Origin: JAYZDP01 sp036337765
GTDB lineage: Bacteria; Acidobacteriota; Thermoanaerobaculia; Multivoradales; Multivoraceae
NCBI GenBank assembly: GCA_036337765.1
Contig: JAYZDP010000065.1
Location: 1 to 10,688, forward strand
DNA length: 10,688 nt
Direction: 5' to 3'
Shown here: piece by piece, positions 1-6,191 of the stretch
How the letters are laid out: the number at the start of each line of letters is the position of its first letter
Numbering within the stretch: the stretch's first letter is position 1
Position numbers and translations under genes: made by a program
Notes under the pieces: generated by a model
The model's input: the letters and a program-made list of their open reading frames with translations, nothing else
The model's database searches: none
Told to the model about the DNA's origin: nothing

Positions 1-63
1 AGCGGCAGTCGAGGCGCTGAGGGCTAGGCAGGACAGGGTTAGCGCGGTCGTGAGTGTCTTGAT
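1..63 (-). CDS. Possible partial gene start: signal peptide with SD but ATC at start position
   Basis: Reading leftwards from 63, the frame encodes IKTLTTALTLSCLALSASTAA, which has the charge, hydrophobic core and small-residue end of a secretion signal peptide, and runs off the window edge. An AAAGGAG Shine-Dalgarno lies at 75-81, 11 nt before an ATC codon at 61-63 where a start would be expected. No ATG, GTG or TTG lies in this frame between the SD and the signal. The frame stays open back to an ATG at 187-189, which would give an unlikely 40-residue polar extension. Either the start has mutated from ATG to ATC, as in a decaying gene beside the broken oxidase upstream, or the resemblance is chance. 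The mature protein is outside the window, so no function can be given. Confidence 0.3.
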   Translation of the reverse strand, partial: MKTLTTALTLSCLALSASTAA

Positions 64-121
64 CTGTGTCGAGGCTCCTTTGTGCCGCGTTGTCTCTGAC
101 GCTGGAGATGCAGCGTCCCAT

Positions 122-160
122 GTACGGAGCCGGCAGCGCGGCAGAAGAACCGCTCCGTAC
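122..160. repeat. Perfect 9-bp inverted repeat, 21-nt loop
   Basis: GTACGGAGC at 122-130 is matched exactly by its reverse complement GCTCCGTAC at 152-160. It lies just downstream of the multicopper oxidase remnant (stop at 200-202) and upstream of the possible signal-peptide start. The minus-strand tail after it is not T-rich, so it is not a standard intrinsic terminator. It could be an operator or an mRNA hairpin of the former operon. Confidence 0.4.
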
Positions 161-199
161 GAATCGGGAACAAGCTCGCGAACGAGCATCGGTTGTAGG

Positions 200-875
200 T
201 CAGCGAGAGTGCTGCGATGAGTTCTTCGGGTAGAGGTTGTAGAAGGTCATCATCCCGACGTTCGCGTGCTCGAGGAGGTGGCAGTGTGTGACCCAGCCGC
301 CGCTGAGTCTTTCGTCCGGGTCAGTGAATCAATAGTCGTAGCTACCTTGCCGAAGGCGATGACCTCGTCTTGTCTTCGGCGACGGCTCTTGGGTCGATCG
401 AGGCACTCGACAGGCCCGAATTGGCGAGGTCGATGGGTCGCCCAGGCACCCTGATCGTGTCCTTCCACTCCAAAGTGTGGCTTCGAATCTCGACGCGTTG
501 AGAGGCCACCGAACGGCGGAGGCAGGATCGTCCCGGCCACGGGGCCTACGGTGTTGGGATCCATCGCCTCCGCGAGCTTGGATGGCGATGGGACGGATAG
601 GAGTATCAAGCGCTGCCCGACCTCCAATTCGATGCGCGGGCCCGGCACCATGTCGTTGAAGGCCCAGACATTGGTGGAGACTCCCATTTCGTACTCGACC
701 ACAGCCTCGTCGGCCGTGAGGTAGACCTCTACCATACGGGGATTTGGATTGACGTCTTCAACTAGGGGTATCTCGATGTCAAGGCAAGCACTGGAGCGAC
801 GGGGAGCATCACGAGTGCCATGTTTCTGACGAGTTGTCGTCGCACAGGGCGCAGCAGCGCGATGGAGCGTCGCCT
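200..875 (-). pseudogene. Multicopper oxidase remnant (frameshifted, internally deleted)
   Basis: Three pieces of a multicopper oxidase are seen in different frames. Near 837-821 a frame gives RRQLVRNMALVMLPVAPVLA, a possible twin-arginine export signal, closed by a stop. A second frame, about 787-600, carries the mature N-terminal cupredoxin start: IPLVEDVNPNPRMVEVYLTA followed by VWAFNDMVPGPRIELEVGQR, the typical entry to domain 1. A third frame near 470 gives HTLEWKDTIRVPG, the strand before the last copper ligands. The remaining frame, 330-200, gives FTDPDERLSGGWVTHCHLLEHANVGMM, the C-terminal HCHxxxHxxxxM type 1/trinuclear copper motif, and then a stop at 200-202. The whole span is about 225 codons, whereas such enzymes usually have 450-600. 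The domain 1 HWHG, the HPFHxHG motif and domain 2 are not found. At least three frame changes plus a large deletion make this a dead gene; sequencing error alone cannot explain the missing middle. The ancestor was probably periplasmic and oxidised phenols or metal ions. Confidence 0.85.
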
Positions 876-921
876 TCAGTCGCGCTCCCATCTGTCGGGG
901 GCGGGCGAGGCGGCGTGACAA

Positions 922-1045
922 TGCCGTGTGTCGTGACCATCGTGTCCGGCAGAGGCTCGTCTGCCCTTCGAACTAAGGCTTTCCTTGGGAGCGGCGTGCG
1001 CCTGAGACAGGGCCTGAGGTCTTGGCGCTTCTATACTGGCCAACC
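922..1045. other. Intergenic region between divergent oxidase remnant and DUF3108-like gene
   Basis: No gene is supported here. A CGTGAC direct repeat occurs at 914-919 and 932-937, 18 bp apart, and may be chance. The only promoter-like element is the TATACT hexamer at 1032-1037. Confidence 0.4.
1032..1037 (+). promoter_or_regulatory. Candidate -10 element for a leaderless transcript
   Basis: TATACT fits the -10 consensus TANNNT/TATAAT at five of six positions and ends 8 nt before the ATG at 1046. No Shine-Dalgarno precedes that ATG, so transcription may start at or next to the start codon. No convincing -35 hexamer is seen at 16-18 bp upstream. Confidence 0.4.
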
Positions 1046-1768
1046 ATGCGGCCCCGCGCCCTTCTTCTCAGCTGCCTCGTAACCCTCGCCTTCGGCGTGG
1101 AGGAGCTACGAGGAGACGGAGTATGGGGCAAGCCACCCTTTCACGAGGACCTGCGCTACGAGTGGAAGCTGAAGGGGTTCGCGGGAGCCTTGATTGGCAT
1201 CTTCTATCCGAGTTCTGGCGAAGCCAGCTTGAGCTCCCGCGCCGACGGCAACACCGAAGCCGTGACGACAGTCCTGGAGGTCACGTCTCCGAAGCGCGGA
1301 CCTGAGGAGTACTACCGCTACGGAGCCGAGACCGATCTCGCTTCGAGGCCCTCTCGGGTGTGGAGCAGTTACAACTTCAAGGGCCGGTCGAAGGATCGGG
1401 GTGCCGACGTCGACGCGTCCGATGTGCGTGAGTTCGCCTCGGGGATTCAGTTCCTGCGCATGGAGCACCCCGCCGCGCCGGTCGAGATGCGGCTCTGGTC
1501 GGCCGATCGGCAGTACCCGGTTCGGGCCTTGCCGATGGGGACCGAGTGGGTCGACGTCGCCGGTGAGCGCTTCGAGGCCGATAGGTTCGCCATCGAGGGG
1601 ATGAAGAAGAAGGGTGAGCGTCGGTTCAAGGCCCGTTTCGAGGTCTGGCTACTCGACGACGAGGCCTCGACGCCGGTGCGCATCGTCGCCGATCGCGGTC
1701 CGCTTCGTATTCAGCTAGACCTGGCAAGTAGTTCCGCCGACGCGCCGGCTCGACCGGACGCACCATAG
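1046..1768 (+). CDS. Secreted DUF3108-like protein
   Basis: A 240-residue protein starting MRPRALLLSCLVTLAFG, a short signal peptide, so it is probably periplasmic or outer-membrane facing. The body is beta-rich. It begins with a YEWKLKGFAGALIG segment like the opening strand of DUF3108 proteins. Its second half has the family's pattern: a required-value/field segment (MGTEWVDVAGERFEAD), then RRFKARFEVWLLDDEASTPV followed by RIVADRGPLRIQLDL, the 'vWLtdDerrlPvri...fGsvraeL' end of DUF3108. Family members are secreted proteins without a settled biochemical role, so no activity is claimed. The ATG at 1046 is preferred over an in-frame TTG at 1022 because it begins the signal peptide directly. 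No SD is present; a TATACT box 8 nt upstream suggests a leaderless message. The gene stands alone, convergent with the thiolase unit. Assignment is by remembered family pattern, not a profile search. Confidence 0.7.
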   Translation: MRPRALLLSCLVTLAFGVEELRGDGVWGKPPFHEDLRYEWKLKGFAGALIGIFYPSSGEASLSSRADGNTEAVTTVLEVTSPKRGPEEYYRYGAETDLASRPSRVWSSYNFKGRSKDRGADVDASDVREFASGIQFLRMEHPAAPVEMRLWSADRQYPVRALPMGTEWVDVAGERFEADRFAIEGMKKKGERRFKARFEVWLLDDEASTPVRIVADRGPLRIQLDLASSSADAPARPDAP

Positions 1769-1795
1769 AAAGAGCCGACCCAAAGGCCGGCCCTT
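1769..1795 (-). terminator. Rho-independent terminator of the thiolase unit
   Basis: Read on the minus strand, AAGGGCCGGCC (1795-1785) pairs with GGTCGGCTCTT (1780-1770) across a 4-nt loop at 1781-1784, giving 11 pairs including two G-U wobbles, followed by TTTCT. On the plus strand the same two positions become A-C mismatches and the tail is poor, so the hairpin is oriented for the minus-strand genes. It starts 21 nt after the thiolase stop at 1817-1819. The tail overlaps the stop codon of the convergent plus-strand gene at 1766-1768. Confidence 0.65.
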
Positions 1796-1816
1796 CCGAA
1801 GTCGATCGAGGCGCCG

Positions 1817-2998
1817 CTACGAAGCAGGGCCGACGACCGACACGAAGCTGACACAGCGACCTGGCGCGCCACCCAGGTTGTGGGTGAGGCCGAGCTTCGG
1901 GTTGTCGATCTGACGCGGGCCCGCTTCGCCGCGTAGCTGCAGCCACATCTCGAACATCATCCGCAGGCCCGAGGCGCCGATTGGGTGGCCGAAGGACTTG
2001 AGCCCGCCGTCGGGGTTGATCGGCTGGTCGCCCTTGAGCTCGAAGCGGCCGTCGACGACGTCCTGCCAGGCCTGCCCGCGCGAGGAGAACCCGAGATCCT
2101 CCATCAGCACCAGCTCGGTCGGGGTGAAGCAGTCATGGACCTCGGCCATCGAGATCTGCTCGCGTGCATCGGTGATGCCGGCCTGCTTATAGGCATCCTC
2201 GGCCGAGGCGACGACCTCGGGGAAGGTGGTGAAATCGTAGTCTTGGCGCATCGAGCCCTCCGCGGGGCCGGCCACGAACGACAGCGCTTTGATGAAGATC
2301 GGGTTGTCGCAGTACTTGTGAGCGTCCTCGGCGCGACAGACGATCGCCGCCGCCGCACCGTCGGAGACGCCCGAGCAGTCGAAGATGCCGAGCATGCCGG
2401 CGATCTTCGGCGAAGCCTTGATCTTCTCGATCGGGACTTCCTTCTTGAACTGCGCCCTGTCGTTACGCGCGCCGTTGTAGTGGTTCTTCCAGGCGATCTT
2501 GGACATGACGTCCTTCATTGTGTCCTCGTCGACGCCGTACTTCTTGCAGTACGCGGGGGCGAGCAGCGAGAAGTTCGCGGGTGCGGTGAGGCCGGAGTCG
2601 GTGCCGTCTCCGGGAGGAGCGGTGCCGGTGAGGCCGGAGAAGCCGGAGTCCTTCAACTTTTCGACGCCGAAGGCGCAGACCAGATCGTAGGCGCCGGAGG
2701 CGACCGCGTAGGCCGCGTTGCGCAGGGCTTCGGAGCCTGTGGCGCACATGTTCTCGAGCCGGGTGACCGGCTTGTACTGGATCTTCAGTGGCAGCGACGC
2801 GGTCAGACCGGAGACACCGCTACCGGTCGTTCCGAGCCAGTAGGCATCGACCTGCTCGGCATCGACGCCGGCAGACTTGTAGGCACTTTCGGTGGCGTCG
2901 ATCAAGAGGTCCGAGGCGCTCTTGTCCCAGTGCTCTCCGAAGTTGGTGCAGCCCATCCCGACGATGGCAACGCGATCACAGATTCCGTTACTCGACAT
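1817..2998 (-). CDS. SCP2-type thiolase (acetyl-CoA acetyltransferase family)
   Basis: A 393-residue thiolase-fold enzyme of the usual family length. It starts VAIVGMGCTNFG, the standard first strand of SCP2/acetyl-CoA acetyltransferase-type thiolases. The nucleophile is Cys85 in ENMCATGSEALRNAA. The other active-site motifs are EVHDCFTPTE (His288, Cys290), SFGHPIGASG (His338) and HNLGG (373-377), which replaces the CxG motif of classical degradative thiolases and is typical of the SCP2/archaeal-type branch. It should carry out reversible Claisen condensation or cleavage of acyl-CoA in the cytoplasm. Members of this branch usually work with a DUF35 partner, here fused to the gene just upstream, 41 bp away. 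An AAGGAG SD sits 6 nt before the ATG, so translation is independent of the upstream gene. A variable loop holds SGLT twice, 14 residues apart (121-124 and 135-138), with a matching 14-nt DNA repeat. The true acyl-CoA substrate cannot be read from the sequence. All catalytic residues are present, so the enzyme is probably active. Confidence 0.9.
   Translation of the reverse strand: MSSNGICDRVAIVGMGCTNFGEHWDKSASDLLIDATESAYKSAGVDAEQVDAYWLGTTGSGVSGLTASLPLKIQYKPVTRLENMCATGSEALRNAAYAVASGAYDLVCAFGVEKLKDSGFSGLTGTAPPGDGTDSGLTAPANFSLLAPAYCKKYGVDEDTMKDVMSKIAWKNHYNGARNDRAQFKKEVPIEKIKASPKIAGMLGIFDCSGVSDGAAAAIVCRAEDAHKYCDNPIFIKALSFVAGPAEGSMRQDYDFTTFPEVVASAEDAYKQAGITDAREQISMAEVHDCFTPTELVLMEDLGFSSRGQAWQDVVDGRFELKGDQPINPDGGLKSFGHPIGASGLRMMFEMWLQLRGEAGPRQIDNPKLGLTHNLGGAPGRCVSFVSVVGPAS
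2584..2639. repeat. In-frame direct repeat inside the thiolase
   Basis: CGGTGAGGCCGGAG occurs exactly at 2584-2597 and 2626-2639, a 42-nt (14-codon) period. It encodes the two SGLT copies of a Gly/Pro/Thr-rich loop (about residues 117-140). It looks like a small in-frame duplication that lengthened a surface loop. Confidence 0.6.
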
Positions 2999-3039
2999 CT
3001 ACTTCTCCTTCGCCAGTCTCTGTCTTGGGGATTCTGCTG

Positions 3040-4428
3040 CTAGCGCTTCGGTCGCGCCTTCCAGAAATAGTTATGGACGCCGCCGGCAGTGTACATGCGG
3101 CGAAACGTCATCTCCAACTCGTCACCGATCTTGACCTGCTCGGGGTCCATATCGGTTAGCTGGCAGTTGATGCGACCGCCTTTCTCGAAGTCTACCACCG
3201 CCGCCACGACCGGCGGCTGCAGCGAATAGGCCAGGTGATCGAGGGTGTACGTCGCGATCTTGCAGTCGGCGTCGGCGTAGGGCTCGTCCTCCATCTCGTC
3301 GACCGAGCCGCACATCACGCACACCCGCTGTGGCGGTAGGTTGGCCGCGCCGCACGAGGTGCAGCGGCCACCGACGAAGCCGAACTTCCAGCCTTCCGCG
3401 CGCGGCATGGGCGGCGCGGCGGGCCGTGCAGGGTCGGGGCGCCGCGGCGGCTCGAAGGGCAGCACGCCGCGCCACTTGAGAAACGCGTTGTACGGCAGAT
3501 CGCTGCGCTTGGCCTCGAGCCACCGGCTGACCGAGTGGGGAGGCCGGCGGGAGTCGATCTTGTCGGTGACCTCGAGCAGGAGAGCATCCGCGCCGTCCGC
3601 GCCGCACATCACCAGGATCTTGTCGCCCGCGGACGCCTGGTCGAGCACGTTGGCCAGCATCAGGCCCGCATGGGCGGTCCCGGTGCGACCGACCGAGCTC
3701 GACAGGTCGTCGGCAATCTGTTCTGGAGCGAGCTTCGCGCCTGCGAGGACGGTCCGGGTCACACGAGGATTGGTGCCGTCGAGGATCACCTTCGAGATGT
3801 CTGAAGCCTCACAAGCAGCGGCCTCGAGAACACGTGTCAGCACGTCGACCACGATCGGCACCATGATGTTGGCCCCGAAGCGCTCCTCCCACTGGCTGGG
3901 GAAGGCCATTTCGGGGGTTCGCCAGGCGTCGAGGAACTCCTCGGTGTTCGAGGCGCGTGCGATCTCCGTTGCGATGGCGTCGTCGTCGGCTCCGAAGGTG
4001 AAGGCGACCGCGCCGTCGCCGCCACCCGACTCCCGTGCTCCGCCCGGAGCGCCGACGGTAACTTCAGAAGCGACCACGAGCGGCTTGCGCCCGGCGCTCG
4101 CGAGGTCGAGGCCGAGACCGATCGCGGAGAGGCCCGCACGACTGGAGCCACCGACGTCGACTCCGCCGATGTGCTTTGACAGGTTGAGGCCGGCCTGAAT
4201 GGTCGCTGCGTTCAGCTTTTCAGCGTAAGGCGGGCTGATCGACGAGAACAGAATCTGGTCGGGCGCGCCACCGGCGTTGCGCAGGGCGTCCCGCGACGCC
4301 TCGACCGCCATCGAGGCCGAATCTTCGTCGTAGCTGGCCACCGCGCGCTCACCACGACCGGCTCCGATCGCCTCGCGGGTGAGTCGAAAATAGGGTATGT
4401 ACGTTCCGTAGCTGACGATTCCGGCCAA
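3040..4428 (-). CDS. HMG-CoA synthase-like protein fused to DUF35 zinc-ribbon/OB domain
   Basis: A 462-residue two-domain protein. Residues 1-about 300 have the thiolase/HMG-CoA synthase fold: start IVSYGTYIPYFRL, core DVGGSSRAGLSAIGLGLDLA, GGGDGAVAFTFG (135-146), and GRTGTAHAGLML with His253. After a Pro-rich linker (about 325-345), residues 345-460 form a DUF35 unit: a zinc ribbon with Cys356, Cys359, Cys370 and Cys373, then an OB-like beta barrel ending MYTAGGVHNYFWKARPKR. In HMG-CoA synthases the nucleophile is the Cys of a D-x-x-N-A-C-Y/x-G/A-G motif. Here the matching position is Ser96 (GGSSRAG), and the acidic residue of the GSE motif before PYA also appears absent (SISPPYAEK). Classical HMG-CoA synthesis is therefore doubtful; it may be a scaffold or use other acyl chemistry with the adjacent thiolase. 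The start is TTG at 4428, supported by a GGGAGG SD 5 nt upstream; no ATG precedes it in frame nearby. In archaea, thiolase, HMGCS and DUF35 are separate chains in one complex. Confidence 0.85.
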   Translation of the reverse strand: MAGIVSYGTYIPYFRLTREAIGAGRGERAVASYDEDSASMAVEASRDALRNAGGAPDQILFSSISPPYAEKLNAATIQAGLNLSKHIGGVDVGGSSRAGLSAIGLGLDLASAGRKPLVVASEVTVGAPGGARESGGGDGAVAFTFGADDDAIATEIARASNTEEFLDAWRTPEMAFPSQWEERFGANIMVPIVVDVLTRVLEAAACEASDISKVILDGTNPRVTRTVLAGAKLAPEQIADDLSSSVGRTGTAHAGLMLANVLDQASAGDKILVMCGADGADALLLEVTDKIDSRRPPHSVSRWLEAKRSDLPYNAFLKWRGVLPFEPPRRPDPARPAAPPMPRAEGWKFGFVGGRCTSCGAANLPPQRVCVMCGSVDEMEDEPYADADCKIATYTLDHLAYSLQPPVVAAVVDFEKGGRINCQLTDMDPEQVKIGDELEMTFRRMYTAGGVHNYFWKARPKR

Positions 4429-4467
4429 AACAGCCTCCCTCTCCTGAGTGCTTTCGAAGGCGGGAGT

Positions 4468-5256
4468 TTACTGCATTCTCAGGGCGAGTTGGCGTAGACC
4501 CCACTGGATATCGGTAGTGGTGGGGAAGGTCGCCGCGAGCTGCTCGAGGTCGCCCTGAAGCGCCTCGATCTCCGGGTTTTCGGCAACTTCGAGAAAGCCG
4601 TCCGACTCGTGGATCGTGCGCAGGTTCATCGCGAACAGGGTCGCCGCTTCGGCGTTGGAGATCGGGTAGTGGTGCACGCGATCGAGACACACCTCCAGCG
4701 CGCCTCCCGCAACCGCCTCGAGCAGCGATTGGCCGACGTACAGCTCGCGCCCTTGTTTAGCCAGCGCGGCGGCGAGAATCTCGAGATAGCGCCGAAACGG
4801 CTCGACATCGGTGTCGATCGCGTTCACCTCCTCGACCAGCAGCCAACCGCACGGTGCGAGAGCGGCCTCCCACGTGCGAAGCACGTCGGCGATGTCGTTG
4901 AGGTGGGTGAGAAGGAGCCTACCGAAGGCGAAGTGTGCAGGCGGAGTGGGCCAAGGCCCGGTGACGTCAGCCTTGCGGAAACGGACACGACTGGGGCCGA
5001 GCCGCCGCGCTTCCCACAGGAACGGCTCGGACGAATCGAGTCCGATGGCGGGATGTCCGAGCTGGTGTGCGACGAGGCGGGTGGTGTGGCCGGGGCCGCA
5101 GCCAAGGTCGACGACGGTGGGTGCCTCGAGGTCTGGGTCGAGGCCATGGGCGTCGCTCCAGGCTTCGAAGAACGAGACGGTCGCGGGCTTGAAGGCGCGC
5201 GCCAGGATGCCGAGCCGCCGCACAGCTCGCTCGTTGTCGCCGAAGAGGTAGGCCAT
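4468..5256 (-). CDS. Class I SAM-dependent methyltransferase
   Basis: A 262-residue protein with a Rossmann methyltransferase core. Motif I is VVDLGCGPG (48-56), the SAM-binding loop; GLDSSE (72-77) holds the acidic ribose-binding residue; RFRKADVTG (92-100) is motif II/III; and the FAFGRLLLTHLND segment (109-121) is motif IV-like. APCGWLLVEEVN (134-145) fits motif V/VI. The C-terminal 110 residues are helical and probably hold the substrate pocket, so the substrate (small metabolite most likely) cannot be named. It is the first gene of the minus-strand unit, with 39 bp between its stop and the next start. No SD precedes the ATG at 5256, but TACTCT lies 6 nt upstream on the minus strand, consistent with a leaderless message. 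Whether it belongs to the same pathway as the two thiolase-fold genes is unknown; shared orientation and spacing suggest it. Confidence 0.85.
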   Translation of the reverse strand: MAYLFGDNERAVRRLGILARAFKPATVSFFEAWSDAHGLDPDLEAPTVVDLGCGPGHTTRLVAHQLGHPAIGLDSSEPFLWEARRLGPSRVRFRKADVTGPWPTPPAHFAFGRLLLTHLNDIADVLRTWEAALAPCGWLLVEEVNAIDTDVEPFRRYLEILAAALAKQGRELYVGQSLLEAVAGGALEVCLDRVHHYPISNAEAATLFAMNLRTIHESDGFLEVAENPEIEALQGDLEQLAATFPTTTDIQWGLRQLALRMQ

Positions 5257-5262
5257 CTGACG

Positions 5263-5268
5263 AGAGTA
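5263..5268 (-). promoter_or_regulatory. Candidate -10 element, methyltransferase unit
   Basis: On the minus strand this reads TACTCT (TANNNT), ending 6 nt before the ATG at 5256. The intergenic gap to the divergent permease gene is only 42 bp, which leaves little room for a conventional leader. No clear -35 element is seen. Confidence 0.35.
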
Positions 5269-5286
5269 CCGCCCCTCGCGCCGCGC

Positions 5287-5292
5287 TAGGGT
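5287..5292 (+). promoter_or_regulatory. Candidate -10 element, EamA permease gene
   Basis: TAGGGT (TANNNT) ends 6 nt before the GTG at 5299. Together with the minus-strand box at 5263-5268 it would make a back-to-back pair of leaderless promoters within 42 bp. As the hexamer is weak on its own, the case rests on the repeated spacing. Confidence 0.3.
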
Positions 5293-5298
5293 TGCCGG

Positions 5299-6177
5299 GT
5301 GACTGGTGTGGCTCTACTGCTCGTGCTCCTCTCGGCGTTGCTGCACGCGAGCTGGAACACTGCGACCAAGGACAGCACGAACCCCGCCGCGTTTCTCTTT
5401 CTCATCGGTGGCTGGACGACTCTCGTGCTCGCGCCCATGCTGCTCCTTGTACCGTGGGCCGCCTTCGGCCTCGAGCTGTGGGCACTGGTTCTGGCAACCT
5501 CAGTGACCCACGGCGTGTATTCATGGGCGTTGACGCGAGCGTACGAGGTCGGGGACCTCACTCTGGTCTATCCGATCTCTCGTTCGACGCCGGCGTTCGT
5601 CCCGTTCGTGGCCGTGCCGCTTCTGGGCGAGCGTCTGTCGGCGATCGGGGTGGCCGGGATCGCCGTGGTCGTCGTTGGGGTTTGGATGGTTCAGACTGGC
5701 GGCCGCCTGCGCGGCGACGCCTGGCGAGCGCCGGGCCTTACCTTCGCCTATCTGACCCTGGCCTCGACAGTGGCCTACAGCCTGGTCGACAAGCGGGCCA
5801 TGGAGGTGCTCGACGGCGCGGCTTGGGAGGGCCCGTTGTCACGATCGGTAGTCTTCTACTACCTGCTCGCAGCGACACACTTGCCGTTCTTCTGGCTCCT
5901 TGCGAGGGGCCGCCTGACATCGTCCGAGCTGCGGGCGACTGCCCGCGGACGGTCGAAGTTGCTGCTCGGCTCTGCTGCAGCCGCCCTTGTCAGCTACTCG
6001 TTGATTCTCGAGGCGCTGCGCACGGCGCCGGTGAGCTACGTGGTTGCTGCCCGGCAGTCGAGCGTCGTCTTTGTGGTGGTGATGGCGATGATGTGGCTAC
6101 GCGAGCGCCCGACTGGCGCGCGCCTCGTTGGAATCTTGCTGACCGTGGCCGGAGTGGCGACGATCGCCTTCGCCTGA
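5299..6177 (+). CDS. EamA/DMT-superfamily inner-membrane permease
   Basis: A 292-residue, strongly hydrophobic protein of the usual length for ten-helix drug/metabolite transporters with two EamA repeats. The first half (about 1-135) starts ALLLVLLSALLHASWNTATK, the family's first helix with its conserved SW/HASWN turn. It also contains LTLVYPISRSTPAFVPFVAV followed by LLGERLS, the hallmark between helices 3 and 4. The second half (about 145-292) repeats this: APVSYVVAARQSSVVFVVVM, then WLRERPTGARLVGILLTVAG. Members export or import amino acids, nucleosides or other small metabolites by secondary transport; the substrate cannot be predicted. The start is GTG at 5299; downstream GTGs would clip helix 1. 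The gene is divergent from the methyltransferase and convergent with the AhpD-like gene, 14 bp separating the two stops. Confidence 0.88.
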   Translation: MTGVALLLVLLSALLHASWNTATKDSTNPAAFLFLIGGWTTLVLAPMLLLVPWAAFGLELWALVLATSVTHGVYSWALTRAYEVGDLTLVYPISRSTPAFVPFVAVPLLGERLSAIGVAGIAVVVVGVWMVQTGGRLRGDAWRAPGLTFAYLTLASTVAYSLVDKRAMEVLDGAAWEGPLSRSVVFYYLLAATHLPFFWLLARGRLTSSELRATARGRSKLLLGSAAAALVSYSLILEALRTAPVSYVVAARQSSVVFVVVMAMMWLRERPTGARLVGILLTVAGVATIAFA

Positions 6178-6191
6178 GGGGGAAGCTCAGG

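Noticed and set aside
834..1082. 82-codon plus-strand open frame overlapping the start of the DUF3108-like gene
   Set aside because: It has no recognisable domain, overlaps the oxidase remnant and the true gene in another frame, and lacks an SD.
1985..3043. Long plus-strand open frame (352 codons) opposite the thiolase
   Set aside because: It is antisense to a gene with full catalytic motifs. Its translation is rich in Arg, Gly, Val and Asp without any family pattern, as expected for a shadow frame in GC-rich DNA.
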